Assembly (NCBI GenBank): GCA_044375555.1
Contig: JBILML010000018.1
Location: forward strand, 1-62,312
Length of the DNA: 62,312 nucleotides
Source: UBA967 sp044375555
GTDB lineage: Bacteria > Verrucomicrobiota > Verrucomicrobiia > Chthoniobacterales > Terrimicrobiaceae
Direction of reading: 5' to 3'
A program made the translations under genes and the position numbers. The notes beneath the pieces were generated by a model. The model was not told the DNA's origin and did not search any database. It saw only the letters and a list, made by a program, of their open reading frames with translations. Numbering within the stretch: position 1 is the stretch's first letter; the number at the start of each line of letters is the position of its first letter. Shown piece after piece: positions 47,568 through 56,476 of this stretch.

Positions 47568-47869
47568 AGATCTACGCTCTGTGCTCTGCGGTCAAAATCT
47601 GAAAATTTTTTCTAAAGGGCGGGAAAATTTTGCCGAAGGGAGCGACTAATTGGCTTCGGGTGGGAAAAAATTGCTGGGCGCGGGTAATTGGAACCGGGGG
47701 AGAGATGTCCGATACACTGTTGGGCAAATTGCCTTGGCCCCTCATCCCTTATTCGCGTGCATTCGCGAAGATTTGCGGGTCCTATTCCTCCACTTCGTGG
47801 CTCTGCGACTTCGTGTGAGACTCCGGTTTTACTCTGGCCGACGAGGGCGTCGGCGTTCCCGGGGGGTCT

Positions 47870-48889
47870 TCAGACTAACACGACATCGCCGGCGCCTTCG
47901 ACGATTTCGCCGATGAGGAGGCCTTTGGTTTGGGCGAGGATTTGGGCGGCTTGTTTTTTGGGGACTACGAGGGTCATGCCGATTCCCATGTTGAAGACTT
48001 GATACATTTCGTCTTCGGGGATTTTGCCGCCTTTTTGGATGAGGCGGAAGAGATCGGGGACTTGCCAGGAATCTTTGCGGATGGCGGCGCGGCAGGTTTT
48101 GGGGAGGACGCGGGGGAGATTGTCGAGGAGGCCGCCGCCAGTGATGTGGGCGGCTCCGTGGAGGCTGCCTGCCGGGAGGGAGGCCATAAGGGGTTGGTAG
48201 TTCGGGTGGATGCGGAGGAGTTCGCGGCCGAGGGGGAGCTTCATGCCGGGTGCGGGTTTGTCCAAGGGTAGGCGCATTTTTTCGAAGAGCACCTTGCGAG
48301 CGAGCGAGTAGCCGTTGGTGTGGAGGCCGTTGCCGCGGAGTCCGATGATGGCATCCCCGGGGCGGATTTTTGAGCCGTCGAGGAGTTTGGGTCGGTCCAC
48401 CACGCCAACGATGGTGCCAGCGACATCGTATTCGCCTTTTTGATACATGCCGGGCATCTGGGCGGTTTCGCCGCCGATGAGGGCGCAGCCTCCCTCTTGG
48501 CAGGCTTTGGCGAAGCCTTTGAGGATTTGCTTGAAAACAACGGGGTCGAGTTTTTCACCACCGATGTAGTCGAGGAAAAACAAGGGTCGGGCGCCGATGA
48601 CGGCGATGTCATTGATGCAATGATTAACGAGATCTTGACCGATCGTGTCGTGGCGATTGGTGGCGAAGGCGATTTTGAGTTTGGTGCCGACGCCGTCCAC
48701 GCTCGAGACGAGCACGGGGTCCTTCATGCCGCGGAAGTTCGGGCGGAAGAGGCCGCCGAAGCCGCCGATTTTGCCCAAAACCTCGGGACCGTGGGTGGCG
48801 CTGACGAGAGCGTGGATTCCTTTTTTGACTTGGTTGCCGAGGTCCACATCGACTCCGGCGGCGGCGTAGGCTTTTTTGGGCTTTTTCAA
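47870..48889 (-). CDS. purM: phosphoribosylformylglycinamidine cyclo-ligase (AIR synthase)
   Basis: Fifth step of purine synthesis, 339 residues. Family landmarks: AYAAAGVDVDLGNQVKKGI, VSSVDGVGTKLKIAF, GQDLVNHCINDIAVIGARPL, ALIGGETAQMPGMY, and HITGGGLLDNLPRVLP. Its ATG overlaps the purF stop (48886-48889, ATGA), so the two are co-translated. Confidence 0.97.
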   Translation of the reverse strand: MKKPKKAYAAAGVDVDLGNQVKKGIHALVSATHGPEVLGKIGGFGGLFRPNFRGMKDPVLVSSVDGVGTKLKIAFATNRHDTIGQDLVNHCINDIAVIGARPLFFLDYIGGEKLDPVVFKQILKGFAKACQEGGCALIGGETAQMPGMYQKGEYDVAGTIVGVVDRPKLLDGSKIRPGDAIIGLRGNGLHTNGYSLARKVLFEKMRLPLDKPAPGMKLPLGRELLRIHPNYQPLMASLPAGSLHGAAHITGGGLLDNLPRVLPKTCRAAIRKDSWQVPDLFRLIQKGGKIPEDEMYQVFNMGIGMTLVVPKKQAAQILAQTKGLLIGEIVEGAGDVVLV

Positions 48890-50340
48890 AACAATCGGTT
48901 GGTGGGTTCTTCGAGGAGGCGGGCCTTGCCTTGGCGCTGCTCCATGATGAGTTTATCAAATTTATCGTCGTAAGGAACTGGGTAGTCTCCGTTAAAACAC
49001 GCGAGGCAGAATTCGTTTTGGGGTCGACCCGTAGCGCGAACCATTCCCTCGGCGCTAAGGTATCCGATGGAATCGGCGCCGAGGTATTTGCAAATCTCAG
49101 CCGCGGTGCACTGGTTGGCGAGGAGTTTTTGGGGATCGGGAAAATCGATTCCGTAGTAACAGGCGTTTTTGTGCGGCGGGCAACTGATGCGCATGTGGAC
49201 CTCGGTCGCGCCGTTCTCGCGGAGGTTGACGACGCGCGAGCGGGCGGTGGTGCCACGGACGATCGAGTCGTCCACCACGACGATGCGCTTGCCCTCGACG
49301 GCGGAGCGGATGAGGTTGAGCTTCACGCGGACATTGAAGTCGCGGATCATTTGAGTCGGCTGGATGAAAGTTCTGCCGATGTAGTGGTTGCGAACGAAAG
49401 CTGGGTAATACGGAATCCCACTCTCCTCGGAAAAGCCCAGCGCGGCGAAAATCCCGGAATCCGGCACCGGAACGACGAGGTCGGCCTCGACGGGGTGCAA
49501 TCGCGCGAGTTCGCGTCCCATTTCGACCCGGGCCTTGCTGACATTGCGGCCGTCGATATTGCTATCCGGCCGAGCGAAATACACATACTCAAAGACGCAC
49601 AACGCCTTGCGTTCGCGGCGGAAGGGCCACTCGCTGCGGAGTCCGTTTTCATCAATGATCAAAACCTCGCCCGGCTCGAGTTCGCGGACGAATTCGGCGT
49701 GGATGAGATCGAAGGCGCAACTCTCGGAGGCCAACACATAGCCGCCGTCGAGTTTTCCGAGGCAGAGGGGGCGAAAGCCGTGTGGGTCGCGGAAGCCGAT
49801 AATTTCGTTCTCGCCCATGAGCACGATGGAAAATGCCCCTTCCAATCGGCGAAGCGCGGCAAGACCTCCCCCGTCGCCCGGAGGTTGGGCCAAAAGGTGC
49901 AGGACGATCTCGCTATCGACGGTGGTTTGAAAAATGGAACCGCGCTCTTCGAGTTCGGAGCGGAGAGCGGCGGCGTTGACGAGATTTCCGTTGTGAGCGA
50001 TCGCGAGCTGGCCGCGGGCGGTATCAACGAGGAAAGGCTGGGCATTTTTGAGATTGCTCGAGCCGGTGGTCGAATAGCGAACATGGCCGATCGCGCGGTT
50101 GCCCTGGAGTTTTTCGAGGTCGCCGGGTTGGAAGACCTGCGAGACGAGGCCCATGCCTTTGTGGGTGCGGAAAGACTTGCCGTCCCCTCCCCCTGCGACG
50201 ATGCCTGCGCTTTCCTGGCCGCGGTGTTGAAGGGCGAAGAGTCCGTAATAGGTCAGCATCGCGGCGTCGGGATGATTGAACGCCGCGAACACTCCGCATT
50301 CGTGGGTCGGCTTGTGCGAAGTGGTCGGTCTGTTATTCAC
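48886..50340 (-). CDS. purF: amidophosphoribosyltransferase
   Basis: First committed step of purine synthesis. I place the start at the GTG at 50340, which gives a 14-residue propeptide before the catalytic Cys15 (HECGVFAAF); no ATG lies suitably close, so the exact start is uncertain. The glutaminase domain (LTYYGLFALQHRGQESAGIV, GHVRYSTTGSSNLKNAQPF) is followed by the PRTase domain with VVVDDSIVRGTTA. Cysteines in ISCPPHKNACYYG and FCLACFNGDYPVPY match the [4Fe-4S]-containing Bacillus-type enzyme. 484 residues. Confidence 0.95.
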   Translation of the reverse strand: MNNRPTTSHKPTHECGVFAAFNHPDAAMLTYYGLFALQHRGQESAGIVAGGGDGKSFRTHKGMGLVSQVFQPGDLEKLQGNRAIGHVRYSTTGSSNLKNAQPFLVDTARGQLAIAHNGNLVNAAALRSELEERGSIFQTTVDSEIVLHLLAQPPGDGGGLAALRRLEGAFSIVLMGENEIIGFRDPHGFRPLCLGKLDGGYVLASESCAFDLIHAEFVRELEPGEVLIIDENGLRSEWPFRRERKALCVFEYVYFARPDSNIDGRNVSKARVEMGRELARLHPVEADLVVPVPDSGIFAALGFSEESGIPYYPAFVRNHYIGRTFIQPTQMIRDFNVRVKLNLIRSAVEGKRIVVVDDSIVRGTTARSRVVNLRENGATEVHMRISCPPHKNACYYGIDFPDPQKLLANQCTAAEICKYLGADSIGYLSAEGMVRATGRPQNEFCLACFNGDYPVPYDDKFDKLIMEQRQGKARLLEEPTNRLF

Positions 50341-50408
50341 GCGAGCGGGTGAAAATATCGTCCCCGTTCGCGGGTTCAAGGTTTTTGAAATCCCAAGCGA
50401 GATTTTTG

Positions 50409-52346
50409 CTACAAGCCGCGCTTCGAGGCTTCGATGATATCGACCCAGATCGGCAGGGCGAGCGCGCCGCCGTAGCCGCCTTTCATAATGGGGCGGGGCT
50501 TGTCGAAGCCGACCCACACGCCGCAAGTGAGGTTTTTGTCGAAACCGACAAACCAGGCATCGAGGTAATTATTCGTCGTTCCAGTTTTTCCCGCTCCGTA
50601 GCCGCGAAGCCCAAGAGTGCTGGCGCGAGTGGCGGTGCCTTGTGTCACGACTTGCTCGAGGAGCGAGGCGGTCATTTGGGCAGCGGCGGAATTGATGACA
50701 GGAATCCGCCCGCGAGTGGATTTGTAGAGAACATTGCCGGAGGAATCCAAAACTCGGTCGATGATGTAGGGCTGCAACTTCACGCCGCCGGTGGCAAAGG
50801 CGGTGTAGGCCGAAGTGATGTCTTTCAGGCTCGTTTCAAATGCCCCGAGGCAGAGGGCGGGAAACCTTGGGGGATCCTCGGCGATGCCGGCGCGCTGAAT
50901 CATGTTGGCGATGCGGTCGAGTCCAGCGCGCATGCCGATGCGGACGGTCATTGTATTGCGCGAATCGATCAAGCCGACGCCAGCGGGCTGGAGTCCACGA
51001 TACTCGCCGTCGGAATTTCCGGGATCGTAGGAGCCGAATTTTCGCGGAATTTCGCCGGACTGGATGCGGTCGTCGGAGACCGACTCGTTCGGAGAAAGTC
51101 CAGCCTCGAAGGCGCTGGCGAAAACGAAGGATTTGATGACCGAGCCGGCCTGGCGTTTTCCAAACAGCGCGCGCTGGAATTTACTTTTGGAGAAGTCACG
51201 CCCTCCGACGATCGCGCGCACGCCGCCGGATTGGTTTTCCAAAGCAATCGCGGCGGCTTGCAAATACGGCGCAGATTTTTCGGCATCGAGAACGGATTCG
51301 TTGAAATCCGCCGCAGGCTTGTGCGGGTAGCCGGGCAAGGCTTCGGCTTGAACCAACCGCGCGGCGACGGATTCCTCGGCGGCGCGTTGAAGCGGGCCGT
51401 CGATGGTGGTGTAAATTTTCAAACCTCCGCCATCCATCTGACCGTCATCGAGGACAAGTTCGAGTTCGCGAAGAATGGCATCCATCGCCCAATTGTCTTC
51501 CGGCGAGGTTTTCGTGCGAGGCATGGCGACGAGCGGACTCGCGGCGGACTCGTCGTGTTCGGATTGGGTGATGAAGCCAAGCTCGAGCATGCGTCCGAGA
51601 ACGGTGTTGCGCTCGCGGATCGAGCCCTCGGGGTTGTTGAGGGGAGAGAAGCGGTTCGGGCTTCGGATCAGCCCGGCAAGCGTCGCGGACTCTTGGAGGT
51701 TCAATTTCGAAGCCGGCTTCCCGAAATAAATCTGGCTCGCCGCCTCGACGCCATAAGTTCCCGAGCCGAAGTAGATGCGGTTCACATAGGCCTCGAGGAT
51801 TTCCTCTTTGGTCAACTCGGTTTCGATGCGGAATGCCAGAGCGGCTTCAATGATCTTGCGGTGGAGATTTTTTCCACCGAGGGGAAAACTGTTTCGGGCG
51901 AGCTGCTGGGTGAGCGTGCTGGCGCCCTCGCGGAAGCCGCCAAGCATGAGGTTGCGCACGACGGCGCGGGCGACGCCGATCGGATCGACGCCGTGGTGGC
52001 TGTAGAACCGAGTGTCCTCGCGGCTGATGAGGGCGTTGACGAAATGGTTAGATACTTTGTCGAACGGCACGACCTCACGATTCTCGCCAGCGAGGCGTGA
52101 GTAGTATTTGCCTTGGTAATCATAAACGACCGAGCGCTCGCTCATTTCGTGGATGCGGCGCAGGTCGAGATTCAGTGCCCAGAGGTAGTAAACGCCAGCC
52201 ACCGCCGCCCAGAGGAGGAATGTGACGAAGCCGATCTTAAAAAGGGAGACCCACAGCACATGGCGCTTGTGGCGGCTTTCGCGAGCGAGCGGCTTGGAAC
52301 CACGCAAGGGGCGCGAGGTTTTTTTGCTGTTACTGGACTTGGCCAC
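50409..52346 (-). CDS. class A penicillin-binding protein (PBP1)
   Basis: Bifunctional peptidoglycan polymerase/cross-linker, 645 residues. Short basic cytoplasmic N-terminus, one membrane helix (~33-55), a glycosyltransferase domain (~75-245: ISREDTRFYSHHGVDPIGVA, EGASTLTQQLARN, KEEILEAYVNRIYFGSGTYG) and a transpeptidase domain with SVIK (SxxK), SRN (SxN) and KTGTT boxes. The ATG is 24 bp from the plus-strand trmD start, so their promoters overlap. No signs of degeneration. Confidence 0.96.
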   Translation of the reverse strand: MAKSSNSKKTSRPLRGSKPLARESRHKRHVLWVSLFKIGFVTFLLWAAVAGVYYLWALNLDLRRIHEMSERSVVYDYQGKYYSRLAGENREVVPFDKVSNHFVNALISREDTRFYSHHGVDPIGVARAVVRNLMLGGFREGASTLTQQLARNSFPLGGKNLHRKIIEAALAFRIETELTKEEILEAYVNRIYFGSGTYGVEAASQIYFGKPASKLNLQESATLAGLIRSPNRFSPLNNPEGSIRERNTVLGRMLELGFITQSEHDESAASPLVAMPRTKTSPEDNWAMDAILRELELVLDDGQMDGGGLKIYTTIDGPLQRAAEESVAARLVQAEALPGYPHKPAADFNESVLDAEKSAPYLQAAAIALENQSGGVRAIVGGRDFSKSKFQRALFGKRQAGSVIKSFVFASAFEAGLSPNESVSDDRIQSGEIPRKFGSYDPGNSDGEYRGLQPAGVGLIDSRNTMTVRIGMRAGLDRIANMIQRAGIAEDPPRFPALCLGAFETSLKDITSAYTAFATGGVKLQPYIIDRVLDSSGNVLYKSTRGRIPVINSAAAQMTASLLEQVVTQGTATRASTLGLRGYGAGKTGTTNNYLDAWFVGFDKNLTCGVWVGFDKPRPIMKGGYGGALALPIWVDIIEASKRGL

Positions 52347-52370
52347 GGCGGCGGATTAAAGCAGGTCCGC

Positions 52371-53042
52371 TTGAAAATCCAAATCCTCACTATTTTTCCC
52401 GAAGTGTGCCGAAGCGTGCTTTCCGAGAGCATCCTGAAGAGGGCGCAGGAGAAAAACCTCGCCCAGCTTGAGGCGGTGGATTTGCGGGATTGGACGAGTG
52501 ACCGCCACCGCACGGTGGACGACACGCCCTACGGCGGAGGTCCGGGAATGGTTATGAAAATCGAGCCGATCGATCTTGCCCTGACACAGATTCGTTCGCC
52601 GGAGTCGAAGGTGATTTTGATGACTCCGCAGGGGCGGAAATTTTCCGACGCCATCGCCCGCGAACTCGCTCTGGAAAAGGATTTGATTCTCCTGTGTGGG
52701 CACTACGAAGGCATCGATCAACGCGTCAGCGACCATTTGGTGGATGATGAAATTTCCATCGGCGACTATGTGCTCACCAGCGGCGTTCTACCTGCACTGG
52801 TCGTGACCGACGCCGTGGTTCGCCTGATCCCCGGAGTGCTCGGCGATGACGACTCCGCCCAGCAGGATTCTTTTGCGGACGGGATTCTCGACCACCCGCA
52901 CTACACGCGGCCAGCCGACTACAAAGGGTGGAAAGTTCCCGAGGTTTTGCTCGGAGGAAACCATGCGGCGATTGAAAAATGGCGCCGCGAGGCCGCTTTG
53001 GAAGCGACTATAAAACGCCGTCCCGATCTACTCGAAAGCTGA
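52371..53042 (+). CDS. trmD: tRNA (guanine-N1-)-methyltransferase
   Basis: Methylates G37 of tRNA. I start it at the TTG at 52371 because the protein then begins MKIQILTIFPE, the usual TrmD N-terminus, giving 223 residues. The SPOUT knot motifs are intact: YGGGPGMVMK, LLCGHYEGIDQRV, EISIGDYVLTSGVLPALVV, and HPHYTRPADYKGWKVPEVL. It is not next to rpsP, rimM or rplS as is common; instead it stands alone, divergent from the PBP gene. Confidence 0.95.
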   Translation: MKIQILTIFPEVCRSVLSESILKRAQEKNLAQLEAVDLRDWTSDRHRTVDDTPYGGGPGMVMKIEPIDLALTQIRSPESKVILMTPQGRKFSDAIARELALEKDLILLCGHYEGIDQRVSDHLVDDEISIGDYVLTSGVLPALVVTDAVVRLIPGVLGDDDSAQQDSFADGILDHPHYTRPADYKGWKVPEVLLGGNHAAIEKWRREAALEATIKRRPDLLES

Positions 53043-53052
53043 CGGCGATTTT

Positions 53053-53505
53053 TTAGAAAGGAACCTTCAGCCCCGCGTGGCGGGCGATTTTTTTCTGACG
53101 GCCATCGAAGGTGAGAAATTCACTGGCGCGAAGATGCACTGCCGTCGCCACATGAAGAATGTCCAAAGTTCGATGACCGCCCTTCGCTGTTTTTTGGCGC
53201 GAATAGGTGGACGCCAAACCGAGCACGGCATCCATATCGAAAGGAACCACGCGATTTAAACCCGCCGCGACATCGGCCTGCCAGTCGGCGATCATTTGGT
53301 CGGCGACATGGCGGGGATAACCCTTTTTCCGATCTGCCGCGTGTAGCCAGACTTGGAGCTCGATGGATTGTAGAAATTCGAATTCCAGCAGCCGCGTAAA
53401 ATAGAGCGGCTCGGTCATGGCATCACGATAGTCCAAAGCCAATGGCGTGTGATCCTGTTGCCGGTAAACCGAACAAAGAAAACTCGTGTCGGGATAGGCG
53501 GTCAT
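53053..53505 (-). CDS. PIN-domain toxin (VapC-like)
   Basis: 150 residues. PIN signature: Asp in YPDTSFLCSVY, Glu in LLEFEFLQSIE, Asp in TLDILHVATAVHL, and FLTFDGRQKKIAR at the end. The ATG overlaps the antitoxin stop (53502-53505), so expression is coupled. Confidence 0.88.
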   Translation of the reverse strand: MTAYPDTSFLCSVYRQQDHTPLALDYRDAMTEPLYFTRLLEFEFLQSIELQVWLHAADRKKGYPRHVADQMIADWQADVAAGLNRVVPFDMDAVLGLASTYSRQKTAKGGHRTLDILHVATAVHLRASEFLTFDGRQKKIARHAGLKVPF

Positions 53506-53756
53506 GGCTCACCCGTCTCGAAGGCTCGCATTTCCTCGACTTCTTCCCGGCTAAAAACGCGGTCGCCCCAGATTCTCTTGAGCCGAGCCCGATAATCCGG
53601 ATGAGGCGGGAGTTTGTCGGCCACCTCACTGATCGGGAGCGAGATTTTCGCTACCGGCTTGGAATGTTTCGTAATGAGAATCTCCTCGCCCCCAGCGAGC
53701 CACGCCTCGAGCTTGGGAAAATCGTAACGCAAATCGCGAATGGTGGCGGTCTTCAT
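53502..53756 (-). CDS. Phd-family antitoxin
   Basis: 84 residues. MKTATIRDLRYDFPKLEAWL and EEILITKHSKPVAKIS give the Phd/YefM DNA-binding fold, and the C-terminal third (RLKRIWGDRVFSREEVEEM) is the toxin-binding part. A perfect 16-bp palindrome lies 3 bp upstream of the ATG, the probable operator. Confidence 0.87.
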   Translation of the reverse strand: MKTATIRDLRYDFPKLEAWLAGGEEILITKHSKPVAKISLPISEVADKLPPHPDYRARLKRIWGDRVFSREEVEEMRAFETGEP

Positions 53757-53759
53757 ATC

Positions 53760-53775
53760 ATCACAATATTGTGAT
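53760..53775. promoter_or_regulatory. 16-bp palindromic operator of the Phd-PIN pair
   Basis: ATCACAATATTGTGAT is perfectly self-complementary and ends 3 bp before the antitoxin start codon. Phd-type antitoxins repress their own promoters through such palindromes. Confidence 0.7.
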
Positions 53776-53804
53776 CTTTTTTTCGGTCAAGGGCGGGCTT
53801 CCGC

Positions 53805-54242
53805 TCAAAGGAGATTGATCTTCCATCGCACCCCGCGAGCGCCGATCTCCAACCAAGCCCAACTCGCCGGCGAGCCCTTGTTGGCTTTTCCGACCGAGCC
53901 GGGATTCAAAATACGGCAGTCCCCCACCCGCTCGTCTCGCGGCACATGGGTGTGGCCGTGAAGCAAAAAATCACACGCCGGCAGGTGGCGCGGCGGAATG
54001 TGGATAAGACAGAAACTCCTGCCGTGTTGCTCAATGGTGAGCTTCTCAGGCAGGTCGAGGCCGAGGTCGTTGTTGCCAAGCACGGCGTAAAATGGACGCC
54101 CGATCGCGAGGCAGTCGCTCAAACATTTCAAATCGCAAAAGTCCCCGAGATGCCAGATTTCATCAGCCTTCGCGAGGTGGGGCAGGATTTTCTCCGGCAA
54201 GTGGCCATGGGTGTCCGCGATGACGGCAATGCGAAGGCTCAT
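53805..54242 (-). CDS. YfcE/MJ0936-type metallophosphoesterase
   Basis: 145 residues from the ATG at 54242. The metallophosphoesterase ligands are all visible: DTHGH, GDF in WHLGDFCDLK, GNND, His in IHIPPRH and GHTHVP. The short single-domain form matches YfcE-like enzymes active on simple phosphodiesters. Substrate not predictable from sequence. Confidence 0.9.
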   Translation of the reverse strand: MSLRIAVIADTHGHLPEKILPHLAKADEIWHLGDFCDLKCLSDCLAIGRPFYAVLGNNDLGLDLPEKLTIEQHGRSFCLIHIPPRHLPACDFLLHGHTHVPRDERVGDCRILNPGSVGKANKGSPASWAWLEIGARGVRWKINLL

Positions 54243-54295
54243 GGGTAGGATTTTACAAATTGCGGCGCGAAGCACAAACCACTAGTCTCCCCGCC

Positions 54296-54670
54296 ATGCT
54301 TCAAGACTACACGCCCGTTTTGCTTCATGTGATCATCGCGGTGGGATTCGCCACCGTGGCCATGATCGCCAATATCGTCCTCGGCCGAACCGGCAAGCGG
54401 AACCCCACGAAAGACACGGTCTACGAGTGCGGCATGGTGCCCGAGATGGCCGGCCAGCCTCGCTTCAGCGTGAAATTCTACCTCGTGGCGATGCTGTTCA
54501 TCCTTTTCGATATCGAAATCGTCTTCATGTATCCCTGGGCGGTCGTGTATCAAGATTTCATCGCGGAATCCGGCACCATCATCCTCTGGAGCATGCTGAG
54601 CTTCGTTTTGATCCTGCTCTTTGGCTATGTCTACGCGATCAAAAAAGGCGCGCTCGACTGGTCACGCTGA
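54296..54670 (+). CDS. nuoA: NADH-quinone oxidoreductase subunit A
   Basis: Small membrane subunit of complex I, 124 residues from the ATG at 54296 (MLQDYTPVLLHVIIAVGFAT). Three membrane segments and the family motif YECGMVPEMAGQPRFSVKFYLVAMLFILFD-type loop (Cys-Gly then RFSVKFY and FDIEIVFMYPWAV) are intact. The next gene is an M48 protease, not nuoB, so this subunit is separated from the rest of the nuo operon. Confidence 0.96.
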   Translation: MLQDYTPVLLHVIIAVGFATVAMIANIVLGRTGKRNPTKDTVYECGMVPEMAGQPRFSVKFYLVAMLFILFDIEIVFMYPWAVVYQDFIAESGTIILWSMLSFVLILLFGYVYAIKKGALDWSR

Positions 54671-54715
54671 CCTTGGCTCGAAACCCTCCAAGCCACCCGT
54701 GACCTGACACGGCGC

Positions 54716-56476
54716 ATGGATTTTTTCGAAAAACAGGAACTCGCCCGGCGCCGCACGAAGTGGCTCGTGGTTTATTTCCTGCTCGCGGTTCTTGGGATCA
54801 TTGCCGCCCTGCACTTCGGATTCTGTGCGATTTTCGGGCAATCCTACGATGACTGGGAACTCCTCGGCGTCACCGCCGCCGGCGTCGTGGTCTCGGTCGG
54901 CATCGGGAGTTTGGTGAAAATCGTCCAGCTCGCGAAAGGCGGAAAAGCCGTCGCCGAAATGCTCGGCGGATCGTCCGTTGATCCCGCCACGACCGATCCA
55001 TCAGAACGCCGCCTGCGAAATGTGGTCGAGGAAATGTCCCTCGCTTCCGGAGTTCCTGTTCCCTCCGTTTACATTCTCGAAGAGGACTCGATCAACGCCT
55101 TCGCCGCTGGCTGGGGAACGACCGATGCAGCCATCGGCGTCACTCGCGGTTGCATCGAAAATCTTACCCGCGATGAGTTGCAGGGCGTAGTCGCGCACGA
55201 GTTCAGCCACATCCTCAATGGCGACATGCGGCTCAACATCCGCTTGATGGGACTACTGAATGGAATCCTCTTCCTCGCCGTCCTCGGCGGAGTCCTCGTG
55301 CGCGTTGCCGCCTCTTCGCCCAGGAGCCGGTCCAGCGACAACAAAAACAGCGGCTCGATTGTGGCACTGCTCCTCGGGGCCGGCGCGGTTTTGTATCTCG
55401 TCGGATGGATTGGCGTTTTCTTCTCGAAGCTCATCCAGGCCGCCGTCAGCCGCCAACGCGAATTCCTCGCCGACGCCTCCGCCGTGCAATTCACCCGCAG
55501 CCCGCACGGCATCGCCGGCGCCCTGGCTAAAATCGGAAACCTCACCTCGCGCCTCCGCCATCCCCGAGCCCAGGAAGCGAGCCACATGTTTTTTGGAAAC
55601 GGCCTCGCCGAGTCGTGGTTCAACCTCTTCGCGACCCACCCCCCAATCAAGGAGCGCATCGCCCAAATCGCGCCGGACCTCGAACTCTCCGAATCCACGC
55701 CCCCACCCCTTCCGGGAAATGCCAGTCTGGACGCCGCCGCCTCGATGCTCACGAGTCTTCCCGAAGTCTCGATCGAGGCGTCGCACAGCATCCAGAACGG
55801 CTGCGCGCTGGTCTTTGCGCTGTTAATCGCCAACAACGACCAAGCCCTCCAAAACCTCGATCCTGCGATGCGCGGCGAGGTTTTGGAAATGAGCGAGCGA
55901 TGTGGCACGCTGAGTTCCGCCCAAAAACTCGCACTGGTCGACCTCTCGATTCCCGCCCTGCGAGGAATGTCGCGCGAGGATTATCAAACCTTCCGGGCGA
56001 CCGTGAAAAAACTCGTCGAGGCCGACGGCCAGATTCACCTCTTCGAATACACCCTCCAAAAACTCCTCGTCCGCCATCTCGATGCGTTTTTCGAAAAACC
56101 CGGACGCGGCCGCGTGCAATTCAAATCCCTCGTTCCCTTGCTCCCCGACGCCGGGATTTTGCTCTCCGCTCTCGCCAACGCCGACGAAGCCACCACCGAA
56201 TGTCACGAAGCGGCGTTCCAGTCGGGTTTGGAATCCCTCGGAAAATCCGCCACGGCATTTCCCATGTCGCGCGCGCCATCCGTGAATCTCGTGGATTTCG
56301 ACAAGGCGCTGGATCGCTTTGAGGGAGCGGCACTCCCTATCAAAAAGCAATTCCTCGCGGCCTGCGGTGCTGTGGTGATGCACGACGGTGTGGTGAACGA
56401 CACCCAGTTCGAACTCCTCCGCGCCATGGCGGATACGATCGATTGCCCAATTCCTCCCTCCGTGAAAACCGAATGA
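54716..56476 (+). CDS. M48-family membrane metalloprotease with C-terminal extension
   Basis: 586 residues. Two membrane helices near the N-terminus (~19-43 and ~53-70), then an HtpX/Ste24-type protease domain with zinc site HEFSH (residues ~161-165) and the distal Glu in REFLADASA (~248). ASGVPVPSVYILEEDSINAF is typical of the family. Two further membrane stretches lie at ~180-200 and ~215-235. Beyond ~320 is a ~265-residue cytosolic-looking helical extension (ALNLDPAMRGEVLEMSERCG-like region), which plain HtpX (about 290 residues) lacks. It overlaps the next gene as ATGA. Confidence 0.88.
   Translation: MDFFEKQELARRRTKWLVVYFLLAVLGIIAALHFGFCAIFGQSYDDWELLGVTAAGVVVSVGIGSLVKIVQLAKGGKAVAEMLGGSSVDPATTDPSERRLRNVVEEMSLASGVPVPSVYILEEDSINAFAAGWGTTDAAIGVTRGCIENLTRDELQGVVAHEFSHILNGDMRLNIRLMGLLNGILFLAVLGGVLVRVAASSPRSRSSDNKNSGSIVALLLGAGAVLYLVGWIGVFFSKLIQAAVSRQREFLADASAVQFTRSPHGIAGALAKIGNLTSRLRHPRAQEASHMFFGNGLAESWFNLFATHPPIKERIAQIAPDLELSESTPPPLPGNASLDAAASMLTSLPEVSIEASHSIQNGCALVFALLIANNDQALQNLDPAMRGEVLEMSERCGTLSSAQKLALVDLSIPALRGMSREDYQTFRATVKKLVEADGQIHLFEYTLQKLLVRHLDAFFEKPGRGRVQFKSLVPLLPDAGILLSALANADEATTECHEAAFQSGLESLGKSATAFPMSRAPSVNLVDFDKALDRFEGAALPIKKQFLAACGAVVMHDGVVNDTQFELLRAMADTIDCPIPPSVKTE

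Larger units (their letters stand above)
47196..47869. other. 674-bp intergenic region with promoter and repeats
   Basis: Holds the flagellin promoter and leader at its left end and the REPIN-like element at 47502-47567. Other short repetitive-looking tracts include ACAGAGAGCACAGAGATGG (near 47395) and TTCGCGTGCATTCGCGAAG (near 47751), and a GC hairpin CCGACG-AGGG-CGTCGG just past purM (about 47839-47855). No coding region is convincing. Confidence 0.6.

Noticed and set aside
48931..52100. Two long plus-strand frames opposite purF and the penicillin-binding protein
   Set aside because: Both are antisense shadows of unmistakable enzymes.
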